A DNA stretch of 64,000 bases from Acidobacteriota bacterium (GTDB lineage: Bacteria > Acidobacteriota > Terriglobia > Acidiferrales > UBA7541): the NCBI GenBank assembly GCA_003225295.1, contig QHYZ01000056.1, positions 1-64,000 of the forward strand. Direction: 5' to 3'. Both the position numbers and the translations under genes were made by a program. Positions within the stretch are counted from its first letter, which is position 1; every line of letters starts with the position of its first letter. This document shows, in pieces, positions 9,405 through 15,868 of the stretch. The notes under the pieces are model-generated. The model was given only the letters and a program-made list of their open reading frames with translations. It was not told where the DNA came from and ran no database searches.

Positions 9405-9546
9405 CATAACATTGAATACGCCGCCCGGCGCTAATTCTCCGAAGGCCTTTCCACATGATCGATGACCAGAACCTCCACCGGGCCTTTTTGTGATTCAAGT
9501 CTTAGCCCAAGCTGTTCCTGAATCGCTGTGAAGATAGAAGGCCCGG
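9405..9546 (-). repeat. Direct repeat copy 2 (3' end of upstream TIGR03435 gene)
   Basis: This copy partners 8444-8585. It covers the end of the gene at 9431-10330 and carries the same bases that form the receptor's first codons in copy 1, here out of context. A shorter related block (taattctccgaag) also ends the fusion genes near 10346 and 12293. Confidence 0.85.
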
Positions 9547-10330
9547 AAGAATCAGGAGGGCTGTCAGGCCCCTGGCCGCCGTCTCTCGTCCCTTTAAACA
9601 TCGGAGCTCGGTTCTCCTCTGGTGTCCACTGCAGCGTGAAATCATATTTGCCGGTGAGCCCGGACTTATCGAGAACGGGGCGGCCCAGTCGCTGCTGTGA
9701 TAAGTGCCGCACCAGGAGCGCGATAGGAACTCCTTCACCTTTTAAGAGGCCCCATCCAAAGGTCATTCCAGTGGGGTCATTGTCGCCAGGATGTGTCTCC
9801 TGAAGTTTGGGACCTTTCTTCGCGATGACCAGCGCATATACAGGAAGTTCTTTGGTTTCGCGGTGGAGCGTCAGCTGGAAGCGGTCGCCTAGAAGTGCCT
9901 GAAGCATGCGTCGGTATTCAACCAGGCGCTGATCGAAGCTAAGCTTTTGCAGCTCATCAGCTACGGATTTGTCCGCTTTCGCCTCAATATCGTATCGTTC
10001 AGAATCGAGCCAGGCGGGTGCTCCTGAAATCTGATTGTCTTCGACTTCGTATGCCTCTCGAATGAGCCCTTGCAGCGTGACGCCCGTTGCGGTGAACCTT
10101 TCGATCCAAAACCCAAGCCCCAACATATGGCTGCTGTATTTGTTTGGTTTGATTGAAGCGACCTCGTACTGAAGCGCCGATGCACTTGTGTTTTGAACCC
10201 GCGACTCTGCCCGACTATGCGTTGCGAGTAACAGGCCAGACATAACCGGCACGGCGACTGCCGCGAATCCAGCTACAGCCAGCAATGGCTTTCTACTGAA
10301 ATCCCGTTTCGAAACAACATCCTCGGTCAT
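9431..10330 (-). CDS. Stand-alone TIGR03435-family protein (copy C)
   Basis: The protein has 299 residues with the same architecture as copy D. A membrane segment lies near 15-33 (LLAVAGFAAVAVPVMSGLLL). The TIGR03435 domain follows from about 47 (YEVASIKPNK, NQISGAPAWL, DRFQLTLHRETKELPVYALV, VLDKSGLTGKYDFTLQW), ending VIDHVERPSEN. The last about 40 residues are nearly identical to copy D because of the recent tandem repeat, while the middles have diverged more. The gene starts 15 bp downstream of the stop of the fusion gene at 10346-12217 and is followed after 43 bp by copy D, so co-transcription is likely. The protein is expected to sit outside the cytoplasmic membrane, anchored or released. 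Molecular function is unknown. Confidence 0.88.
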   Translation of the reverse strand: MTEDVVSKRDFSRKPLLAVAGFAAVAVPVMSGLLLATHSRAESRVQNTSASALQYEVASIKPNKYSSHMLGLGFWIERFTATGVTLQGLIREAYEVEDNQISGAPAWLDSERYDIEAKADKSVADELQKLSFDQRLVEYRRMLQALLGDRFQLTLHRETKELPVYALVIAKKGPKLQETHPGDNDPTGMTFGWGLLKGEGVPIALLVRHLSQQRLGRPVLDKSGLTGKYDFTLQWTPEENRAPMFKGTRDGGQGPDSPPDSSGPSIFTAIQEQLGLRLESQKGPVEVLVIDHVERPSEN

Positions 10331-10345
10331 GTACCCCGCCGGCCG

Positions 10346-12217
10346 TTAATTCTCCGAAGCCTTCTCGATACTTTCGATTACCAGGGTCTCTACCGGCCCT
10401 TTTTTCGCTTCCAGTTTTAGGCCCAGCTGCTCCTCGAGCGCTGTGAAGATCGACGGCCCCGAGGAATCTAGCGGAGGTGCATCGGCGGTTGCGTGGGCAT
10501 CATCTGCGCCCTTGGACATCTGGGCGGTCTGGTCTGGCGTCCATTTCAGCGTCCAATCATAATTACCCTTGAGCCCGGTCTGGTCTATGACCAGCCGTCC
10601 CAATTCGGGTTGCCCTGACAGTAGGTCCGCTAGAAGGTCGATGTTTATGTTAGTAGCGCTGAGTTGGCCGGGGCCCATCATTCTGATTCCGCGGAACCCC
10701 TTCTTCGGGGCAGAAGCGCCATCCGAGGCAGGTTGCGGAACTTCCGTCTGGATCAGTTTTGGACCACTCTTCGCTACAACCAATGCATAAACTGGAAGGT
10801 CTTTGGTCTGGTGACTCACCTTCAGATTAAAGCGATCCGCCAGCAGCGCCTGGACCATCAATCGGACTTGTCTCGCTTGCTCTTCAAAGGGAAGCTTCTG
10901 CAATTTGGCGGCTACTGAGGCCTCTTCTTTTGCCTCGATATCGTATTTTTCGGAATTAATCCAGCTTGGTCCTCCCGAAAGCTGATTGTCTGATTTGATG
11001 TCGTAAGCAAACTTAATAATTCCCTTTAGTGTTTCGCCCTTTGTCGTGAACTTGCCGGGAGACATGAAGAGTTGAACCATATTGTCTCCGGGGCGACTCG
11101 GCTTAATGGTGGCCACCTCAAACGGTTGCACCGCGGGACCGTCCGCTTCTTGCAATTGTGCAAGAAGTCGCGGTGGGCTGTTCGCCAGGCCCAGCACGAC
11201 TGGTACGGCGACAGCGGTTGAGCAGATTGTGAGGAGCAGCAGCCTCTTGCCAAAACCCAATCTCTCTGCCACGCGCTCGGACATGATCCGCACAATCCGT
11301 CTCTTGAGATCGGCGCCCGTTACTCCCGATACGCACGCCAGCGGAGCTTCCACACAAAATTCGCAGGTCTTCAAAATACTCTCGGCATAGACCTGCCGTT
11401 CGCTGCCCATTTCCAGGACCTCTTCGTCGCAGGCGCGCTCGCGTTCCTCCAGCAACCGCGCCCCCATCCACCAAACTAACGGGTGAAACCAGAAGATAGC
11501 TTCGACCACCATGTGGACCGCAGCGGCCAGATTGTCTCGACGACGCACATGCCACAGCTCATGAGCTAGAATTGCTTCCAGGTGCGCGTCTTCTAGGCGC
11601 CCGGAAATGCCTTCGGGCCATAGTAAGACCGGACGGATTATGCCGAATATCCCAGGCTCAAGAGCAGCCCGTGACAAGCGCACCTCGATTCGTTTCGGCA
11701 TTTCGCCTACACGCTCAAGCCGTCGCAGCGCCACAACTTCGCGTCCCTCTCGCAATGGCAGGGCTTGCCGTACGGCTGCGGAAATCTGGCGCCAACGCAC
11801 ATACCACACGAGGAGCACTACTAGAAATCCGCCGAGCCACGTTGCAGCAAGAAGCGCCGGAAGCACACGGATCAGGTTCGGGGAGGCCGTCGAGGGAGTG
11901 ACCCGAGCAATCACCGAGATCGTCGGCTGCGTAAAGGGCCGGCTGACCTCGTCAATCGCAGCGTACACCCCGGCTTGCGCCCGTGCGGAACCGTAAGACC
12001 AAGGTAAGTGGCTTCCCATACCTACCAACACTGAAAAGGGGATTAGAAATTTCACCGACGCTGCCAGCCAGAGCCAGTAGCGAGCCCGGGCCTGATTCTT
12101 TCGTAAAATCAAAGTTAATAAACCCACCGTGATGGCAAATAGCGTCGATTGCCACAAGTGATTGCCCAGCGCTGGCGCAATGGCCATACACATTGCAGAC
12201 AAATATTTCAGGATCAT
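10346..12217 (-). CDS. M56 BlaR1-type membrane metallopeptidase fused to a TIGR03435 domain (copy B)
   Basis: The protein has 623 residues. Residues 1-150 contain several transmembrane helices (NHLWQSTLFA, YWLWLAASVKFLIPF, LGGFLVVLLVWYV). The gluzincin motif HELWH lies at 219-223 in AILAHELWHVRRRDN, followed by FWFHPLVWWMGARLLEERERACDEEVLE with further candidate metal ligands. This matches peptidase family M56 (BlaR1/MecR1). A further transmembrane segment lies near 320-340, then a TIGR03435 domain from about 358 to the C-terminal SEN. In BlaR1 and MecR1 the C-terminal sensor is a penicillin-binding domain; here TIGR03435 takes that place. Inference: a signal bound by the extracytoplasmic TIGR03435 domain activates the cytoplasmic protease, which inactivates a BlaI-type repressor. 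It lies 75 bp after the paralogue at 12293-14185. Confidence 0.9.
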   Translation of the reverse strand: MILKYLSAMCMAIAPALGNHLWQSTLFAITVGLLTLILRKNQARARYWLWLAASVKFLIPFSVLVGMGSHLPWSYGSARAQAGVYAAIDEVSRPFTQPTISVIARVTPSTASPNLIRVLPALLAATWLGGFLVVLLVWYVRWRQISAAVRQALPLREGREVVALRRLERVGEMPKRIEVRLSRAALEPGIFGIIRPVLLWPEGISGRLEDAHLEAILAHELWHVRRRDNLAAAVHMVVEAIFWFHPLVWWMGARLLEERERACDEEVLEMGSERQVYAESILKTCEFCVEAPLACVSGVTGADLKRRIVRIMSERVAERLGFGKRLLLLTICSTAVAVPVVLGLANSPPRLLAQLQEADGPAVQPFEVATIKPSRPGDNMVQLFMSPGKFTTKGETLKGIIKFAYDIKSDNQLSGGPSWINSEKYDIEAKEEASVAAKLQKLPFEEQARQVRLMVQALLADRFNLKVSHQTKDLPVYALVVAKSGPKLIQTEVPQPASDGASAPKKGFRGIRMMGPGQLSATNINIDLLADLLSGQPELGRLVIDQTGLKGNYDWTLKWTPDQTAQMSKGADDAHATADAPPLDSSGPSIFTALEEQLGLKLEAKKGPVETLVIESIEKASEN

Positions 12218-12292
12218 TGCGCTTTTTCCTTTCTCTCAAACCCCCAGGGAATTCTCTCGCTCTTCCGTGACATCGTTGTCCCGTGCCCGCCG

Positions 12293-14185
12293 CTAATTCT
12301 CCGAAGGCTCTTCGACATGATCGATGACGAGAACTTGCCCAGGACCTTTTTGCGATTCCAGTTTCAGCCCAAGCTGCTCCTGAATCGCCGTGAAGAGTGA
12401 AGGCCCCGAAGATTCGGGCGGGGTAGTGCTACCGGTACCTTGCTGGTCGTCTTCCGCCCCTTTAAACATGGGACCTTGGCTCTCGTCTGCTATCGTCCAT
12501 TGCAGTGTGAAATCATAGCTGCCCGTGAGCCCCGTGTTGTTCAGAACGCCGCGGTTCAGAATGTTTTCCGACAACAGTCGTACCAGTTTCGCCATCGGCA
12601 GCCCTTGACCTATTAGCTCGCCCCTTCCTCTATGGAACCTTCCCAGCTTGAACATGCCCGCTCCGCTGCCGCCGTCAGCCCCTTGGAATCCGTTCGGATA
12701 AGTGTCGCCGGGTTTGGCCTCCTTAAGTTTGGGGCCATTCTTTGCAATGACCAGGACATACCCGCCAAGCTGTTTGGTTTCGCGGTGGAGCGTCAGCTTG
12801 AAGCGGTCGGCTAAAAGCGCCTGAAGCATGTGTCGCCTTTCAACGTTACGTTGATCTTCACTAAGCTTACGCAATCCATCGGCCACAGCACTGTCCATTC
12901 TTGCCTCAATATCGTATTTTTCAGAGTTGAGCCAATTCGGCGCTCCGAGGATTTGATTGTCGTTGACTCCGTATGCCGTTCGAATAAGCATCAGCATCGT
13001 GACGCTCGTTGCACTGAACCCATTCTGTTCGAACATCATTTTGAACAATCCGTTGTCAGATTTGTTTCGTTTGATCGAGGCGACCTCATATACAGTTGCA
13101 TTGGCGCCTTTGGTCTGGGGCTGCGACCCAGCTCGGCTTGCCGTTCCGTTTACCAAGCCAAAGACGACAGGTAGTACGACGACCACCAATCCACCCAGGC
13201 TGAGCAACAGCTTCCTACTGAAATTCAATCTGCGTGCGACACCCTCGGTCATGATACGAACAATCCGTTTCTCGAGATCGGCACCCGTAACTCCGGACAC
13301 ACAGTCCAGCGGAGATTCCACACAGAATTCGCATATCTTCAAAATACTCTCGGCATAGACATGGCGATCGCTGCCCGATTCCAAGACTTCTTCGTCGCAG
13401 GCGCGCTCGCGCTCCTCCACCAACCGGGCTCCCAACCACCAGACCAACGGGTGAAACCAGAAGATGGCTTCTACCACCATGTGCATTGAAGCGGCCAGAT
13501 TGTCGCGACGGCGTACGTGCCACAGTTCGTGGGCAAGAATGGCTTCCAGATGCGCATCGTCGAGACGTTCAGAGATGCCTTCCGGCCACACCAAAACGGG
13601 CTGGGCAATGCCGAAAATCCCAGGTTCTAGAGAAGCTCGCGAGGATAGCAGTTCGATTCGTTGCTGCATTCCTGTAATACATCCGATCCGACGCAGCGCT
13701 TCCACTTCGCGCCCTTCCCGCAAGGGCACCGCTTCACGAATGGCCACGGAAATCCCCCGCCAACGCAGGTACCACACGGAAAGGACCACCAGGAATCCGC
13801 AGAGCCACGCGGCCGCAAGCAGCCCCGGAAGCACATGGATCACACTCGGGGAAACTGTTGAGGGAGTGGCCCGGGAAATCACCGTCATCGCCGGCTGCGA
13901 AAAGGGCTGGCTGACCTCCTCCATCGCAAAGTACAAGCCGGCTTTCGTTCCTGCCGAGCCGCGTGACCATGGGAGATGGCTTCCAATGGCGACCAGCAGC
14001 GAAAAGGGAACTAGGAATTTCATCGACGCGGCCAGCCATAGCCAATAACGAGCCCGGGCGTGGTTGTTTCTCAAAATCAGTGTCAATAGTCCGGCTACGA
14101 CGGCAAATAGCGTCGACTGCCATAAGTGATCGCCCAGCGCTGCTGCGAAAGCGGTCCACGTCGCCGGCAAATATTCTGGAATCAT
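12293..14185 (-). CDS. M56 BlaR1-type membrane metallopeptidase fused to a TIGR03435 domain (copy A)
   Basis: The protein has 630 residues and is a close paralogue of copy B. Multiple N-terminal helices include LWQSTLFAVVAGLLTLIL and LLAAAWLCGFLVVLSVWYL. HELWH lies at 219-223, followed by EERERACDEEVLE. A transmembrane segment near 323-343 (KLLLSLGGLVVVVLPVVFGL) precedes a TIGR03435 domain from about 365, ending EEPSEN. The region just before that last helix (IMTEGVARRLNFSRKLLL) corresponds to the N-terminus of the stand-alone proteins C and D. The start codon overlaps the blaI stop (ATGA, 14182-14185), the standard coupling of blaI-blaR1 pairs. No penicillin-binding motifs (SxxK, KTG) were seen in the C-terminal half, so a beta-lactam sensor role is unlikely. 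Confidence 0.9.
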   Translation of the reverse strand: MIPEYLPATWTAFAAALGDHLWQSTLFAVVAGLLTLILRNNHARARYWLWLAASMKFLVPFSLLVAIGSHLPWSRGSAGTKAGLYFAMEEVSQPFSQPAMTVISRATPSTVSPSVIHVLPGLLAAAWLCGFLVVLSVWYLRWRGISVAIREAVPLREGREVEALRRIGCITGMQQRIELLSSRASLEPGIFGIAQPVLVWPEGISERLDDAHLEAILAHELWHVRRRDNLAASMHMVVEAIFWFHPLVWWLGARLVEERERACDEEVLESGSDRHVYAESILKICEFCVESPLDCVSGVTGADLEKRIVRIMTEGVARRLNFSRKLLLSLGGLVVVVLPVVFGLVNGTASRAGSQPQTKGANATVYEVASIKRNKSDNGLFKMMFEQNGFSATSVTMLMLIRTAYGVNDNQILGAPNWLNSEKYDIEARMDSAVADGLRKLSEDQRNVERRHMLQALLADRFKLTLHRETKQLGGYVLVIAKNGPKLKEAKPGDTYPNGFQGADGGSGAGMFKLGRFHRGRGELIGQGLPMAKLVRLLSENILNRGVLNNTGLTGSYDFTLQWTIADESQGPMFKGAEDDQQGTGSTTPPESSGPSLFTAIQEQLGLKLESQKGPGQVLVIDHVEEPSEN

Positions 14186-14568
14186 TGTGACTTATCCTTG
14201 CGTTCAAGCTTCCGGAGAGTTTTCTGGGCTTCCTTTACATCCTCTAGCGTGAGTTTGCCGGACTCGATCAGGTGTGCCATTACGGGTTGAGTGTGTCCCC
14301 CGAACAAGGCCAGCAGGTCATCAATCAACCTTCGCTCGGCGGCATTGCGGGAGACCGTGGCCTCGAAAATGTGAAAGTTGCCGACCTTCTTGATGCGTCG
14401 CACGGCGCTTTTCCCTTCCAGACGATAAACGGTTGTCTGGATAGTCGTGTAGGCTGGTCGGTTTTTTTCGGGGAACGTTTCCTGAATCTCGCGGATGGAG
14501 GCCTTGCCCTGCGTCCACAGTGCCTCCATGATCTGAAGTTCGAGCTTGGTTAGTTTGGGTTCGGCCAT
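14182..14568 (-). CDS. blaI: BlaI/MecI/CopY-family transcriptional repressor
   Basis: The protein has 128 residues, the usual length for the family. A winged helix fills residues about 5-80: LTKLELQIMEALWTQGKASIREI, then YTTIQTTVYRLEGKSAVRR. A helical dimerisation tail follows. Such repressors bind as dimers to promoter operators and are cleaved after activation of their M56 partner. The ATG at 14568 has an AGAGG ribosome site, and an upstream frame extension to 14679 is not conserved-looking. The gene overlaps the first M56-TIGR03435 gene by 4 bp and heads the seven-gene minus-strand run to 3223. The likely regulon is its own operon, including the receptor and VWFA genes. Confidence 0.92.
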   Translation of the reverse strand: MAEPKLTKLELQIMEALWTQGKASIREIQETFPEKNRPAYTTIQTTVYRLEGKSAVRRIKKVGNFHIFEATVSRNAAERRLIDDLLALFGGHTQPVMAHLIESGKLTLEDVKEAQKTLRKLERKDKSQ

Positions 14569-14620
14569 TGGTCCTCTACTATGCACGTATGTAAACCTAC
14601 TATAGCAATAGGCACCGTGC
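14569..14620 (-). promoter_or_regulatory. Candidate blaI promoter/operator with 21-bp direct repeat
   Basis: On the plus strand CTACTAT occurs at 14576-14582 and 14597-14603, exactly 21 bp (two helical turns) apart; each copy is followed by GCA or AGCA. On the coding strand a TTGCAC box lies upstream near 14618-14623. The position directly before the ribosome site fits autoregulation by BlaI, but the repeat is direct rather than the usual inverted TACA/TGTA arrangement. Confidence 0.3.
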
Positions 14621-14682
14621 AAGTGTCTTTTGTGGCCCCCCGTTGCGGGCCATTGTTCCCTCCTGAGGAACAGTGGCACACC

Positions 14683-14930
14683 ATGTCACCCTTTAGGCGC
14701 GTTCCTTGGCACAGGGAGTTCCGGAGTAAGCACAAAGAGAGCGGGTTAACCGTCGTTGCGTTTCAGTGGATGAAGATGCGTGGAAATCGGTCGAGCCATT
14801 ACCGGAAGAGAAAAAAGTCCACTATCCAGTCGTGATTGGCGATGGGGACTTCGCGAAGTTAGTCGGCGTTACGGCGTTGCCGGTAATGCTACTGATCGAC
14901 CGCGATGGTGAGCGCGCGGACTCGGGACGT
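14683..14930 (+). pseudogene. Decayed TlpA/thioredoxin-like (redoxin) fragment, frameshifted
   Basis: Two frames together spell a TlpA-like domain. In one frame, WHREFRSKHKESGLTVVA resembles the segment after the active site. A one-step frame change near 14757-14766 continues as VSVDEDAWKSVEPL, then YPVVIGDGDFAKL, then GVTALPVMLLIDRDG, the cis-proline and strand region of the fold. The N-terminal part with the CxxC motif is not recognisable and the 3' end drifts out of frame. No start or ribosome site fits. I read it as a relic rather than an expressed gene. Confidence 0.6.
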
Positions 14931-14948
14931 GGTTGTGTTCCGCAGAAG

Positions 14949-15368
14949 TCAGGACACCCCTACCAGGGCCGGCTTGGTCTGAGCATTGGTTCCATTCTGC
15001 AGATTTTGGCGGTCGATGGCTGACCACACGATGCGTTCTGTTTCGGCCGAATCAGGCGGGCATGCCAGGTAATCAAAGGCTCCGGCGCGAAGAGCGGTGA
15101 GATAGTGGTCCCATTCGGCGAACCGGGATAGTACGACGACTGGGGTGGGATTCACTGCTGCGATCACTCCCCGGAAATCGCCATCCGGCAGAGTGTCATG
15201 GCAAAACACCACTCTAAACTTCTGTCGGGCCAGGAAGCTTCGTGCTTCGACGAATTCCTTGCAGTAGATTGAGCCTAGACCACATCTCTCGACTGCACCG
15301 CTAATCTTTTGATGATGGTCTGCTTCGGGAGAGATCACCAATACCTGGTCGATGCTGCTCATGTTCAT
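14949..15368 (-). CDS. Divergent response-regulator receiver-like protein
   Basis: The protein has 139 residues and consists of a single CheY-like domain: QVLVISPEADHHQKISGAVE, then FRVVFCHDTLPDGDFRGVI, then PVVVLSRFAEWDHYLTALRAGAFDYLACP. In CheY the phosphoacceptor Asp lies four residues before the conserved Pro. Here His occupies that position and an Asp follows, so phosphorylation may be shifted or lost. The lysine expected after the fourth strand is also not clear (DYLACPP). ATG 15368 is preferred over a GTG at 15392 because GGTAGAG precedes it. There is no output domain, and no histidine kinase lies nearby. A single-domain regulator or pseudo-receiver role is inferred. Confidence 0.7.
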   Translation of the reverse strand: MNMSSIDQVLVISPEADHHQKISGAVERCGLGSIYCKEFVEARSFLARQKFRVVFCHDTLPDGDFRGVIAAVNPTPVVVLSRFAEWDHYLTALRAGAFDYLACPPDSAETERIVWSAIDRQNLQNGTNAQTKPALVGVS

Positions 15369-15868
15369 AGTCTCTACCTTTCCCAGCGACACGCTGCATA
15401 CGAGAACGGAAAGAAATTGGTTTCGAAGGGGGAAAAGATGATGGCAAGGAGCCTGCTATTTGTCCATAGAACTAAAGCTGATTTTGCAATTTTTTTTCAT
15501 GGGGCACGCCCCACTCGGGAATAGCGGGTGCCCCGTGCCGAACCGAGAAGGCGCGCGGCCTTGGCTAAACGCGCTGCTCCAAAAATAGGCGTAAGTCCTT
15601 TGAATTCAATGCGGCGTTCCCGCTAAACCGCCTTCCTTCCTGCTCGGTGGTACGCCAGGGGGCTGAAAACGAGATCTCAGTGTCCGGCTTAGCCGGGCCA
15701 TTGGCGCGCGAACACCCAAGATTGGCGTCTTCTGGGCTGACCGGCACACCGTGGGGGCGACGCACAGCACCGATATCGCCGCGCCGTGATCAGATTTGCG
15801 GACGGGTTGGACCAGGACAAGCCCATCACATGATGTAAGGATCGAAGCGCGACTCGAAACTCCGCCGC
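15369..15868. other. Intergenic stretch with one long palindrome
   Basis: No gene is recognised in these 500 bp. CATGGGGCAC (15498-15507) pairs with GTGCCCCGTG (15528-15537), a 10-bp stem with one wobble and a 20-nt loop that itself contains GC-rich inverted bits. T-runs precede rather than follow the stem on the plus strand, so it is not a clear terminator. It could be a REP-like extragenic palindrome. A second small stem, CCGGC/GCCGG, is at 15684-15696. Confidence 0.4.

Noticed and set aside
12293-14185. Beta-lactam resistance sensor
   Set aside because: BlaI and M56 are present, but there is no penicillin-binding domain and no beta-lactamase gene nearby. The sensor is TIGR03435, so resistance function is unsupported.
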